This document shows positions 47,635 through 59,749 of a stretch of 64,000 bases of DNA, piece after piece. The notes below the pieces were generated by a model, which saw only the letters and a program-made list of their open reading frames with translations, searched no databases and had not been told where the DNA came from. This DNA is from Tyto alba. Taxonomy: Eukaryota; Chordata; Aves; Strigiformes; Tytonidae. Both the position numbers and the translations under genes were made by a program. Location of the stretch: positions 148,779-212,778 of the forward strand of contig NW_024881296.1 in the NCBI RefSeq assembly GCF_018691265.1, written 5' to 3'. Each line of letters starts with the position of its first letter. The first letter of the stretch is position 1.

Positions 47635-50600
47635 AACCCCTAGCCTGAAGACTTCAGGCCATGACTTACATGCTTATAGCTCTGGGAGGGGCTGGGACAC
47701 TTGGCAGCATGCAGCATCTCTCTCTGAAGAAATGTGGAGGGAGGCCTCAAAACCTGCCCATGTGAGTTTATAGTCCAAATTTTCTGTTCAGGTCAGCGGT
47801 AGGATGGTCGGGACGCGATACGATCGCAAAGGCGATCTGACCGCAGGTGTATTGGCATGTCAGTTTTGTGGTGGCTCAAAGGAAATTCATTTAGCCCCAA
47901 AGGACAACAAAGAGATGGGATCTCTCCTCATGCTGTTGATTGAGCTCTGTAAAGTTACTGGTCTTAGGTCAGGCCCTTTCTCTCCATCTAACCCTGCTGT
48001 CTTCTGAGGGGGGGGATTCATATGAATACATACTGAATTTCCTGTCAAAGATTTATCAAGACAGAAATTTGCACAGTCTCAAATTTTATAGAGGGGAAAA
48101 TTGCAAATCAGTCCTCTGATTTCTAGGCTCCTTGACTTACCTCTGCTTGTTCAACTAGTGACCCGTGTCATTGCCAGTGTTTGCTGCTAAGCTCCCCAAC
48201 TAAATGCATCCATCTTCCTTGCCTTGTTGTCATGACTTGGTCCCATCTATCCTGTGTTGTCTCAACTGTTGGTGGGGGCAAAGCTCAAGGTTTTCTGAGA
48301 AACAGAAATGCCTCTCTGGATTCACTGGAGTGGGTGGATGGATCCCTCTAGCAAATGGACTTTGGCTCCCTCAGACAGAGTAGTCTTAAGATACTTGATG
48401 ATTTTGTGGCTTCGTGTTCAGTGACAGTCACTTGGACTGTGGAGGAAAGAGACAGTTTGGACAGCGTTCACTGGGAATTCACCCGGGAATTCACCTTTTT
48501 AAAATAAATTGCTGACTTCTATCAGAGCTTGATTCAGACTGTTTCAAACGGAGTAAGTGGGGAGAAAAAAGTGCTGAGCTACAAATCAAGCTGTAAACTT
48601 TGATTTTGAAGTTAGCTTTTCTGCAGCCGCTTCCACTGTCATATCCTTAAACAGAAGTGCTCTGGGCAGATTTGGAGAGAGTTTCTACAAGAGTTACAAA
48701 TAATCTCTAAAGATCCCTTGTTAGCTTATAAAGCCAACAGCTGCAGCTTAGTACTTGTTGTGGCTGTATTTTTGTGTCCTTTTCCCCTCTTCCTCCATCC
48801 CTCTGGCTAAATTTTGACTGAATGTTGCTCTTTGCTGTTTCTGCTGTGCGAGGGGTTTTTACATGATTCATTCGTGTTTCCTCTTGTGGCTGAAATGCAT
48901 CGTCTGTTTTTTCCCCGCTGCTCCTACCACTGCAGCTGATACTCTTCCTCCTCCAGAAAAGCCAATTATCTCATGACAGTCTGAATTTTCTCTTTTGGGG
49001 AACACCACATACACATCATGCTGACAGACCAGCAAGAATGCGTGTCTGAGGAGTATTTGAAAGCGCTCCATAAAACCCGTGGCTTCCAGAAAGAACACAA
49101 ACCTTTCATTTGTACAATTTGAGTTGTAACTTCAGAGAACAGTATCATCCTTCAAATCACTTCTTTCCTGTTTTCTTACCTGTAGGATCACTTGGTTTCT
49201 TTATGTTTTTGTTACCAGGAAAATAAGAGCATGAAATGTATCCTGTAAAATTAGGTTGTTAGCTGTTGTGACAGAGCTGGAAACAGTTGTGGGATTTATG
49301 TTTGGTCACTACTCAGCCATGTAAGGAGGCTAGCATCTGTCAACTCTTCACAAAAATCAAACCTGAAAGCTTACCATGTGAGTACAGGCGAGATGAAAAA
49401 TACCCTACTTTAGACCAAAATTTTCCTGAGATTTTAAATCTTCTTCAGTAACGTTATTGAAGAAAATTGAAGCACATTTGGGTACCTAGAGACCCCTTCT
49501 GTTGTTCTTTTCAAAAATCTGCACCACATTCTGCACTTTTTTACTGTCCCATATTCAAGCATATACAAATGATTTAAAAAAAAAAAAAAAACAAAAAGGA
49601 GGGGGGCAAAAATACCCACCACAGACATTACAAAAGCTTTCAGGTAAGCAACGGCCAGGATAGGAAATAATAGGCTAAGCTGAAGGAACAAATGACCCCT
49701 TGCTAAGATGGATCCCTTGTTATGTAAAATGAGAGATTAAAATATTTTTTTTGAAGTTGTAAAACCAAAGGAATTTGTCTATTTTCCATTCCCTTCAATC
49801 TTTCTGGTACCTGAAGAAACAGGCTTTGGCTTTAGACCTAGGTTTGGCAGCTGTCTGACAGACCTGAGAGAGAAAATTTCATCAACTTGTTCGTTGCTCA
49901 TCACTTTGCTTAGGTGAAAATAAAAGCGAGAAAGGCCAGTGAGTTACCCTTTTTTACTTAAATCTGTCATACATGGTTTTGATTCAATTCCAGTGCTCAG
50001 CAAAAATATTAATGGTGTTTAGATGAAGATAATGATGAATATCACTGTCCAAAAAGTTGAAACACAAGCCATGCTTTATAATACCTAGGAATTGATGAGT
50101 TTTAAGAGAGATGAGCTGCACAGCCTAGCTTTGTGCCCTTCAGATTTCAGAGAGGTTCCTCATTGGAATTATTCTGATAATTTATTATTGTTAGAGCTGT
50201 CATCCATTCTCTGTATAAACATAGCCTGGATTTTTCTAACTTAGACTCTAGGAAGAGCTGTGTAGAGCCAAACCAAGGCTAGATTGGTCATTCAAACCCA
50301 TCAGAGGAAGCATGAAATGCTTCTGGTAGCTCGGGAGAGCCTTTAATCATGATTAGAAGTTGCGTCACGGTGGTTAATGACAAGCAATGAAAATATCTTC
50401 CAGGAATTTGTCCTGTCTTTTTTTAACTTCCCTGCATGCTCTGGCAAAGAGCTCTGCAACATAATTGAGTGCTGTATGAAAATTTGGTACCTGGCACTGG
50501 AAGAATGAGAAAATCGTTAGCCGTCTCCTCCCGTGCAATTTGGAGTGGACACACTTACTAACCCCCCTTCCTTACCAAAGCCAGTAATCTGTGCCTAACA

Positions 50601-51082
50601 GCTTGAGGAACTGACTCGTGCAGTAGCAACTTGATTTTGAGCAAAACAGGGTGTTGTGCAAGACCTTGCAGCAACAGTGTGAGAACTGGAGTGTATGTAT
50701 GGTATAGTGTAACTGGTTTTCTGCATCTCCTCTGCCTACTCAGTAAAAGCCTGCAGTGTTCCTGAAGCACTCTTGGCATGGAGGAAAACATGCATCGAGG
50801 GAGCCGTTGCCCCCTGAGAATCCATATTGCACGTGGATTTAGCACGAAGGGTATCTTTATTTTTACTATCTATCTGTTTGGAATGGACCATTCCCAGTGG
50901 GTGTTGGTGGTACAGCCATCGGTGATACAACTTAAACCTGATGCCCTTGTGATGTCTTCGCAGCAAAGCATAACAGGAAACACTGTAAGTTTTATAGTTA
51001 GACAGTTACAGGTTATATGATGCATTGAACAGTTTTTTGGTTTTTTTTTAACCCCTCTATAAATTGTATCTTCACGTTGCAC

Positions 51083-51100
51083 ATCAGCATTAATGCTGAT
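51083..51100. repeat. 18-bp perfect palindrome
   Basis: ATCAGCATTAATGCTGAT is identical to its own reverse complement. Its core CATTAATG contains two opposed TAAT homeodomain-type half-sites. It could be a protein-binding palindrome or chance. Confidence 0.8.
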
Positions 51101-54100
51101 TATCCATTTATTCTCCTCTAGGTTCCTGATTTTTAATTCCTGTCCTCTCTTCATCACAGGAAAGCAAGATAAACCATTTTAACGATAAGTGAAAACATAT
51201 TAAGTGCGAGAAGGTTGGGTTCAGAGCTGCTGGAAAGTGAATGCCACGGTGGGGGGCATTCCGGAGGAGTTGTCTTTGGTCTTCTAATTGAAGCATCTCA
51301 AACTTTCTCAAAACACTCGCATTTGCTCTAACTTTGGAACTGATTTCCTTCTATTTGCGAAACCAAAATTGCATCTGCATATGCCAAAATTCGTCATCTT
51401 TTCCAGCTCTGGTGTGCGTTCCCTGAGCCGTACCGTGTGATGTAGTTGCAGCTGCCTGCTAGAAAATTTGCCTGCTGAAGGAGAAGTAAAATATGCTCCT
51501 GTGTCTTGGGAGGAGAAACTGGCATGGACACAGGCTAGTAGTGCTCAGGTGATGCCTGGTTCTTTATCCCACCTTGCAGGCGGTTCCAACGCACGTGAGG
51601 GTCCTCTCACATGTGCTTTTCCCCTACTCTGTGTTTTAGGGCAGGAGAGAACCTGGATGACCTGGTTCTGCTCTCAGTTGGGTGGTTAAGAGTGTAATAA
51701 CCTTTCCCCTGGTTTATTTTTGCTTGTTTTCTGGTGGTCTGTTTGGGATTTTCCCTGTTTTAGGATGTTTGTTGTATGTAGCTGGCGTTTAATGCCAGAG
51801 ATCTGAATCATTCACTCAGGGTAATTAATACTGACCTAATTACACGGCTGAGTTTTGCACTGAGATTTTTAATGGTACTTAATAATTAGAGAAGTTCTTC
51901 ACTCCCCACCTCTGTGATTCAGCCCTTCGTCTTTCATGCCTCCAAAGAAGAGGTGCACTTGATGAAATTAACTCCCTGTTTATTTTGTAGTGGGTAACTC
52001 TCTGAGTCTCTGCGCCTCCTGCCTGGAGAAGCAAAGGAAGCTGCTGCAGTTTAACCCCTCTGCAGCGAAAGCTGTGGTTGAATTCAGCGACACCGTATTA
52101 CCCCTCATCTAGACCAGGAGAGGACGTCGACGAACTCTGCTCTCTAGGAGACTGCAGAGGTCTAACACGGGTGGGGAGACTCTCACACTACAGTTTTGTC
52201 TGTGGCTGCTGCGCACAGTTCAGCTTTCTGTTCAGGAAATCCTTAAGCCACGTTTGCTAAATGGGATGTAAGCTAGAGAAGGTACATCTTTAGATGCCAT
52301 CCTATTTACACCCACCCCCAAAGTGTCTGTCAGGAGAGGAGGCTCCTACGTAAGCCGATAGTTTCCCTTGACCTTCTTAACTGATGAGTGTACAGGGTTG
52401 TGTCCTAAAGCACTGCAGTAAGCAGGAGAGGCCCAAGCGATAGAGATGTTGCCTCTCCCGGTTTCACCAGCCTAGGAAAAAAAAGCATTAAGAGGCCAGC
52501 ATGTTTTCAGACCTACATCACGCCTGTAACGTTGCACATTTCAGCCAGCCGGGCGAGAATGGTGCTGCCCTCGGTCTCCTGCAGATCAGCTGAAGTGGTA
52601 AATGAAGGACTTCACCCACCATGCTCCTCTTGCCGGCTGAGGCTTGCTGGAATTACATCCTGCGCTCCTCTGCAGAGGAGAGGGGGGGAGGAGGGTAGAT
52701 AAACAGAGATGAAAATGCTTGCTGTGGGAGTGTTTTTGTCAACGGAGGGCCTGCAGTTTGCTGAGGGGCAGCCAGGGTCATCAGAGCTGGAAGGATTTCA
52801 CAGTCAGCGGCAAGCTGGGGAGCTGCAAGCAGGAACCTTGCCCCACTCCTGCATCCCAGGAAAAACCTCTTGGAAAACTGGTGCAGAGAAGCACGAATGG
52901 CTCTTCTTTTCCCTGGGCCTGTATCGCTTTCCGTGATCTCAAGTGAAGCACAGTGGTTTCAAACACGATGGATAGCTTATTTCTAGATGCAATATATGTT
53001 TGCACCTTGTGTGTCTCCAGGGGTTAAACAACTACCAGAATACCCATGTAGCTGTAGTTCTGGGAGGGTGAGCAGATAAACATGGTGCTTTGGGGATGAT
53101 GTTACTGTTTCTATCCCCAGAAGGGAGATCTGTGAAACGAAAGGGCTCAAACTGTGCAAAAGCACAACATTGCAACCAGCATTTCATTTAGTCACTCTGT
53201 GTTTGCTTAAATGTGTGAGTGTTGCTTTAACGTTATATTAAACATTGCGTTTCTTCCTTTTATTTCTGGGCTGTTCTGGATATCCCAGTGTCTGGAATTT
53301 GTCTTTTATAACGATACACAGCATGGCATGACTCCAGCTTGTACTCTGGGGAATTTTTGTTCATGTTAAGATTTGAAAATCTTTATAAACACACCCTTCA
53401 AGGAAAAATAGCCTGGTATTTAAGAAACAGGATAAAGAGTTAGAAGAGCTCTGTGCGCTTGCCAGCTGTATCATATCCTTCTGGGCTGATGTTTTTTGGG
53501 AAAAAGAGTGACTTCTGAATATCAGCTCCAGGATGCTTCCACACTGACTCACGGAGCTACTGTGGAGGAAAAGGTTGTCTGAGACGTACTGTATAAGTAT
53601 AGGTAAAAATTTAGTGAACAGCTTTTGTCCCTAACCTCTTGGGCACACGTTGGGCTCCGCTCTGAGAGTAAAGAGCGTAAAGATTTGAGACACATTTTTG
53701 AAAAGAGCCAAAGGGTCTATAACAGAAATTAAACCTCTTTTACTTTGAACTGTCCTCTCAGTCACCATCTTTGGTCCCAGGCAGGTGAGCACAGGACAGT
53801 TTCTTACAGGAATCAAGATCTTCAACGTATTCATGCTGAACTGGAGGCGAGCAGTGGGGTGGGACAGCTGGCTTGTGCAATGAAGTTTCTGAGGGTGGTG
53901 GTGAGGAGGAGGCGGGCAGCATGGGGGGGAGCTCAGAAAAGCTGCTGGAGGCCAAGTAAAATGGGAGGTGGATGTGAAGGAAGATGGGTGGAAGATGACA
54001 CAGCAGGGGGGAAAGGTAGCGTAAGCTGGTGCTGCTCTGGGGGTTGCTGTAGGTAAGTGGTAGGAAGCAGTCAAAGCCAATTGCACACCGAATGTGGCAA

Positions 54101-54289
54101 GGAGAGGGAGAGAGATGTCTTCATGGCACTCTGTAAATCCACGGTCTGGCCATATCATCAATAATGCATGTGGTTTGGGTTTGCCTCGTCTAAAAAGGAC
54201 AGAGGAGAACTGCAGAAGGTGCAGGAGGAGGCAAGAAGGGTACATACACCCTGAGCAGCTTCAGTCTTTGAGGTTCCAGTCTTGGATTT

Positions 54290-54510
54290 AGAAATAAATG
54301 ACTGAAGAGGGGCATGACAGAGGGCTGCAAAATCATGAGCGGCCTGGAAAAAGCAAGAAGCAGGAGTCTTCAAAGGAAGCCAGAGCCAGAAGCACAACAA
54401 AAACCAGTGGGGTTTTTTTACGCTCAGCAGGCAGTGGATCTGTGGAACTCCCTGCCTGAGGATTTTTGGATGCTAAACACTTCCATGGGCTCAAGTACTT
54501 GAGAGAGAGA
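54290..54510 (+). mobile_element. CR1/L3-like LINE relic (ORF2 C-terminal remnant)
   Basis: An open frame here reads MTEGCKIMSG near its start and GFFYAQQAVDLWNSLPEDFW further on. This matches the recurrent CR1/L3-type ORF2 C-terminus ('FFtQ.VV.LWNsLP.DVV'), and the DNA around GAGGGCTGCAAAATCATGAG is typical of these old amniote elements. It is 5'-truncated and decayed, with approximate boundaries. Confidence 0.6.
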
Positions 54511-57500
54511 GTCTGCTTCAGGAGTGTGGTATTTGTGTGGCGGGTGTCACTGAGCACAAATCCTATCTGGCTCAGAAGACGCCTGAGCTGAAACCCAAGT
54601 GAAGGCAGGAGAGTGCTTTGGGGCAAATACCTTACGTGGTTATCTTGTTCTTACTCTTCCCTGGCCATTTGCTCATGACTGCTGTTGGAGGTGAGGGCAG
54701 GGCTGTACAGACCACTGGCCTGGCCTGGAGCCAATTCCAGTGTTCAGTAGTGCTGTCAGGAGCTGGCCCCAGAATCTTTGTTTTCTTAATACACAAAATT
54801 CCTAGCAATTACCAGCAGTATAACATGCAAGAACACCAACTCTGTAATAACCGCACAGAAGATAATTATTTTCCTCCTTTTCACAGCAAGCCATTGCATG
54901 TAGGCAGTGCTCAGCTACGTTGTTGTCTTCGTTTTGATGAAGCTCCCCAGAACAACAGTTCTAAAGCTCAGGCTTTTGAAGCAAGAGCAACTCTGGCTCT
55001 GCAGACAGTTTGCCAACTTCTCAAGCGAGAAGAGGTGAGCAGAGAAAGGGAGGAGGTCGGTGTCACTCGGCGGTGGCTGTGCTCATTGCTCACGTGTCTA
55101 CTATTAACCTAATACTTGAGGTTTACATCAGTCATGCTTTGGTTCTTGTTCCTTCATTGCACAGGAGACTGTGCCCTTGGAGAAAGCAGTAAATGCCATT
55201 TCTCAGGTGGTTTTGCTGGCTGTGTAACCGCTTGGGAAGGAAAGGCCACTTGGAAATTGCTTGGAGAGATGTGAGGAGATGGGACCCGTGGCAGCATTCC
55301 TTGCCTCTCGCATAGGCTCCTGCTGCTCTGTCCCTCCGTGTCCACACCCACCGGCTGCTGGAGCACCCGCCGCTGTCTTGGGTGGACGTGTCTGGGCTCG
55401 GGCAGACACCACAGCCCCAGCTTGCAACCACTTCACGTTGTGGGCGAGCTTTCATCGGGACGAGTGCCTTCCCAGTGGGGAAGGTTAAGCTGGATTTCTC
55501 TGTGGCCTTCTGACACAAACCCAGCTGGGGATGAGCTACCAGCCAGAGCTCAGGGAGACCAACAGGGAGGGACCAGCCCAGGAAAATGAGGGAGGGAGGG
55601 ATGGGAGTGAAGAGGTTTGTGTGATAAAAAGTTTATCTCCCTTGCCAGAGGGATTTACAGAGCGGCTGAATAGGAGAAGATATTTAAGGCTGTTTGAGGT
55701 AACCTGACAGCTCTGTGCTGACCTTTTTTTGCAGACCCTGGGGCGTTTAAGATGCAGGTTGTCTTTTGAACCAGCGCTGCCCTGACCTAGCGGTGACAGG
55801 GGAAGGTGGTTGTCCCCAAAAGCTGGTGTGATGGCAGCTGGGGGGTTGCCTGATGGCTCCCAGCTGGTGGAGCTGGAGGGCTGAAGCGGGCTGGCGGGGC
55901 AGGAGCCAAGGCTGCATCCCCCGAGCCCTGCTGAAGCCAAAGAGGTGTGGGCAGAGCAAAGCCTCGGGTGGGCTTCAAGTCTCTGTGAACATATTTGAAT
56001 AATTAATTTCAATAAATGATCGTCCCTAAACCCTTTCCCTCCAACCAATGGTGCTGGCATGTCAGTAAAGTTTAGTTTTGAGACTGCAAGTCTTTTTCTA
56101 TATATATTAAAAAAAAAAAAAATCCTGTCTTCTGATTTTACTCTAATAGGGCAAAATGCCACATAGAGAATCCTATTTACAGGCACGAGGCAGCTGCTTT
56201 TCATTAGTAACATTTGCCATAAACTTGGCTGTTGAAATACTTCTGCATTTAAAGAATGTGGACTATTCTCTTAGCCCCTCTGCTCCAGGGCGAGCGCGCT
56301 GCCAGGGTGTTAGTTTTCAGCCAAAGTGGGGTTGGAGACCTCGATGCCTTGAGGTTGTACAAGTCCCCCAACACCCAGCTGAGGACAAATGCCCCAAGGG
56401 GTGAGATTTTTGGTGGGTGCTGGTTGCAAATAGATACCAGCCAGTCTCACTGGGGGATGTAAGGTCCTGTTCCACTGCCAAGAGACCTATTTGTTAAAAG
56501 TACGTATATATGTGTTATCAGCTTGAGTCCTGCAGAGTTGTCTCTTGCACGAGATCTTCCCAGGCCCAGCTGATAGGTGACTGATGGGAGCAGCCTCCCT
56601 CGTGGCGACAGAGGCACCTGCAGCCCAATTGTTATGGACAGAGACTCGGAGAAGTGGTGGCTCAGCTACCATTTTACAAATGCTCTTTCCAAGCATACCT
56701 CTTGTTGACTTTTATTAATTTGATTTTAATTTTCAAAGTCATGAAGGGCTGAGATACTTGCTCGGTCTATATTTTTTTTTTTTTTACCCGACCATCATCC
56801 TGGTTTACTTCAGGTGGGGTTTTTCTTCTAGGTTTGGGAGTTGCTGTGGCTGGTGGCAGTGTTTGGTTGATACAAGCTGTTGTTCAGCCAGGTTTTCGCT
56901 CCCGAGCTCCTGCACAGCCCAGCTGGCCAGGAGAGCGGGGATGCCGGACATAGGCCAGCTCTTTGGCGTGGCTGCCGTTTTTAACATCTGGATTCCTTTA
57001 TATGAAGTCATTAACAGAAGTAAAATAGAGTTCAGGCTGAAGGGGGAAGGGAAAATCCCCTTCGATAGCTCTTCCAGCCTGCTGTTTGGGAATGTTCACG
57101 TTACTGGCATGGTCATTTGAACATCCTGATGGAGGAATAGGATGTGTTTCTGATTTTCTCTTCAAAGAGCTGCTGTTGAGTGTGGTGGCTGCTGCCAGTG
57201 TGAACCCAGACGTCATCACTGTGAGTGTGCATCAGGGATTTAGACCTGTCAGTCTGAGCTTGTGTCTGCCTTGAAATTGGGCAGGGTTTTGCCACCGGCT
57301 TTGTTGAACACCCTGGGTGCAGTGCAACAGGTTGCGTTTGAGCAGCTCGATCCCCAAAGGGTTCCCACAAAAATGTCTGGCTTTTATCTGAAGCTGGAAT
57401 CACTGTGGCTTGTGCCTGGACGGTTTCCAAAGAGGTGCAGCCAGAAACACTATTTGAGAGCCACTGGCTCCCTGGCAGAGCAGTAAGAGGGATCCATTTC

Positions 57501-58332
57501 TGTTGCTGCCTTGGCTGCCGCAGTCCCTCAGCGTGGATGTACAGAGCAGCATTTCCTGCAGCCTTTCAGGGCTGGGCTTTGTCCTAATTTGTATGATTTG
57601 TTTGTTGGATTTTCAAAATTTCTCGGTGCTTCTCCTCCATGTCAAAATCTTCAGTAAGAGCAGGAAGCAGTATCTCTCTAGCACGAATAACATCGTTCTG
57701 CAGAATTATGCACAGTTAGAGGCGGAAAAAGCGGTGATGTGTTCTTGATTTGAACTTTTGCACTGTTCCTTAAACAGCTTCCTGACTGCAACATCATCCT
57801 CAAAGCGCCAGTTTCTTTGTTAGCATTGGCGGGGGGGGAGGATTTTCTTGCCCCTGCAATACCTGCTGCCTTCCTCCAACGCGTCCTAGTTCCAGCTTCA
57901 CGATGTGCCCAGCAAAGCCAGTGGCAGCACATTGGAAATGAAACCTTTCCCTGTGCAGAGTTGCAAGGTGACAGCACTGCCTGACTCCTGGGGTAGCCGC
58001 TGACAGTGGTGGGGCCAGAGGAGATGGGAAGAGGGGAGGGTTATCACCCCAGATAAAGCATATTTGAACACATCTGGTGTAGGCAAACGCCATGCATCGC
58101 CTTGTTACCTCTCCCTTCAAAGCCCTTTGGCCATGTGTGGCTTCATGAGGGTCAATGAGCATCCCCCCCTGAGCCCTCAGTCACCACTACCAGCTTGGTG
58201 CACCCATCTGGTCAAGGTTTCAGCAACGTGGCCCCATCCCTAACAACCCACCGTGAGTATCAGAAGCAAGCACATACGTGACAGACCTTGCTGAGAAGAT
58301 GGGGTGAGTGTTAATCCAGGGGAGACGGGGAA
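54511..58332. other. Intergenic DNA between CR1-like relic and solo LTR
   Basis: About 3.8 kb of mixed-composition sequence. Several frames of 60-225 codons occur on both strands, but none has a recognisable domain and they overlap one another. No known RNA or repeat was recognised. Confidence 0.5.
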
Positions 58333-58337
58333 CTTGT
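58333..58337 (+). repeat. Target-site duplication, left copy (CTTGT)
   Basis: The five bases CTTGT directly precede the LTR and are repeated exactly after it at 59412-59416. A 5-base duplication is a hallmark of retroviral-type integration. Confidence 0.85.
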
Positions 58338-59411
58338 TGTCCTGGGTTGAGTGAATGGTGGAGTTTTTTGGTGGCAGGGGAGGGGGCTATTGGGGCGCCC
58401 CCCTGTGAGAAGCTTCTCGAAGCTCCCCCAGCTCCAAGCCAGCTCCACTTCTGTTTGGAAAACTGGTCTAATCAGCTGCGCCTCTGCGATAACGTATTTA
58501 AGAAGGGACGTGGTGACGGGCAGGGGGACTTGTGAGGAGGAGTTGCTGCAGCTGCATGAACACCAAGGTCAGGGGAGGAACGGAGGAAGAAAGGAGGGGG
58601 GAGGTGTGCCGGAGCAGAGACCCCCTGTATCCTGTGGGGAGACGGCAGGGCGGCCCCCCCCCACCACTCATGGAGATCTACGGTGGAGCAGACACTGATT
58701 TATGGCCTCTGGCTTCTGCTTGGTATAATCAAGGTGCTGTGCCCGAAGAAGGCCAGGGTCTCATGGGAAAAGGCAGCCCCGCTGCTGTAATTCAGCGCTG
58801 GGAGGATTGCAGCATGCGGGGGAGTCCCACGCCGGAGCAGCTCGGGAAGGGCTGCAGCCGTGGGAGGGAATCCACTCAGAGGAAGTTAGTGACCCATGAC
58901 GGAGCAGTGTGGGGAACGCTGCGGCCCATGGGAGGAATTCAAGTCGGAGAAAGTTTGTGGAGGACTGTCTCCTGTGAGAGGGGGACCACGATGGAGCAGG
59001 AGGAACAAGTTTTGGACACTCCCCTCACCGAAGATGAAGGAAGTGGCAGCGCTGACTGCACCCCCCATTCCCTGCCCCTGCGCCACTGGGGGAGGAGGGA
59101 GAGATATCGGGAGCAGAGATGAGCCCGGGAAGAAGGGAGGGGTGGGGGGAAGGTGTTCTCAAGGTGTGGCAATGCTTCTCACTGTCCTACTCTGTTACGT
59201 GTTGTTAGTGTCTGTAATAAATGTATGTTCTTTTTTTTCTCCCCCTAACGAGTCTGCCTTTTGCTCGTGATCATAAAAGGGGGATTTTTTCCCCATCCCA
59301 GTCCTATCTTGAACCCCAAGCCTGGCTCTCTGTCCCTTCTCATTGCCAGAGGGGAAGGGAGAGAGAGGTGCTGCATTGTGGTTGGCTGCCAACCAGGCCT
59401 AAACCACAACA
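58338..59411 (+). mobile_element. Solo retroviral LTR, sense orientation (1,074 bp)
   Basis: The element begins TGTCCTGGGTTGAG and ends AAACCACAACA, giving the TG...CA ends of a retroviral LTR, and sits between two copies of CTTGT. A TATA-like TATTTAAG lies at 58495-58502 and a poly(A) signal AATAAA at 59216-59221, followed by TGTATGTTCTTTT. These fit the U3-R-U5 order of a + strand LTR. No gag, pol, env or second LTR is present, so this is what remains after recombination between the two LTRs of a provirus. The ends resemble an abundant avian endogenous-retrovirus LTR group that ends in TTAAACCACGACA-type sequence; the exact family needs a repeat library. The long frames within it are not genes. 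Confidence 0.9.
59216..59221 (+). terminator. Poly(A) signal inside solo LTR
   Basis: AATAAA in CTGTAATAAATGTATG, followed by a T-rich tract, marks the expected R-U5 region of the LTR on the + strand. Confidence 0.6.
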
Positions 59412-59416
59412 CTTGT
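59412..59416 (+). repeat. Target-site duplication, right copy (CTTGT)
   Basis: An exact repeat of 58333-58337, directly after the terminal ACA of the LTR. Confidence 0.85.
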
Positions 59417-59714
59417 CTAACCAGGGCTGTGCAAATCCAGCCAGGTTAGAAGGAAAATATCTCCTCTAGGGCCTCATCTTCGCTGGGTGTTTTGCTGTGA
59501 CTCCGGGCAGGCTCACCAGCCCTACACATAACTGCGATGGGTCAGGCTTTTTGTAGACCAGCACATCACCCCGGCCACACTGGTTTGACACTGGGGTAAC
59601 CCGATGCAAAGAGTGTCAGAGACTGAGTCTGTGCTGGGCAGGCAGGGAGTAAATCACATCAATCTGGCCATAGTCTTAGTGGCCTCTGTTTTTTATTCTC
59701 TTTTTCAGGTGTTT

Positions 59715-59718
<4 letters not shown>

Positions 59719-59746
<28 letters not shown>
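59719..59746 (+). repeat. Poly(T) tract (28 T)
   Basis: An uninterrupted T-run. On the minus strand it could be a retroposon tail, but no body is recognised. Confidence 0.9.

Positions 59747-59749
<3 letters not shown>

Larger units (their letters stand above)
44126..54289. other. Intergenic DNA downstream of B3GNT2, first part
   Basis: About 10 kb with no supportable gene. It holds a purine-rich stretch on the + strand around 44,810-45,020, a 13-base direct repeat GGTGGAGTGCCCA at 45057-45069 and 45105-45117, AT-rich sequence near 45,750-45,880, a T-run at 47613-47634 and an 18-base perfect palindrome at 51083-51100. In mammals the next gene, TMEM17, lies much further away; I found no part of it here. 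Confidence 0.5.

Noticed and set aside
53631..54245. 204-codon minus-strand frame
   Set aside because: P/H/S-rich translation of a purine-rich stretch, with overlapping frames on the other strand and no recognised domain.
58532..59122. 196-codon plus-strand frame and neighbouring frames
   Set aside because: They lie wholly inside the solo LTR and show no gag, pol, env or other domain.
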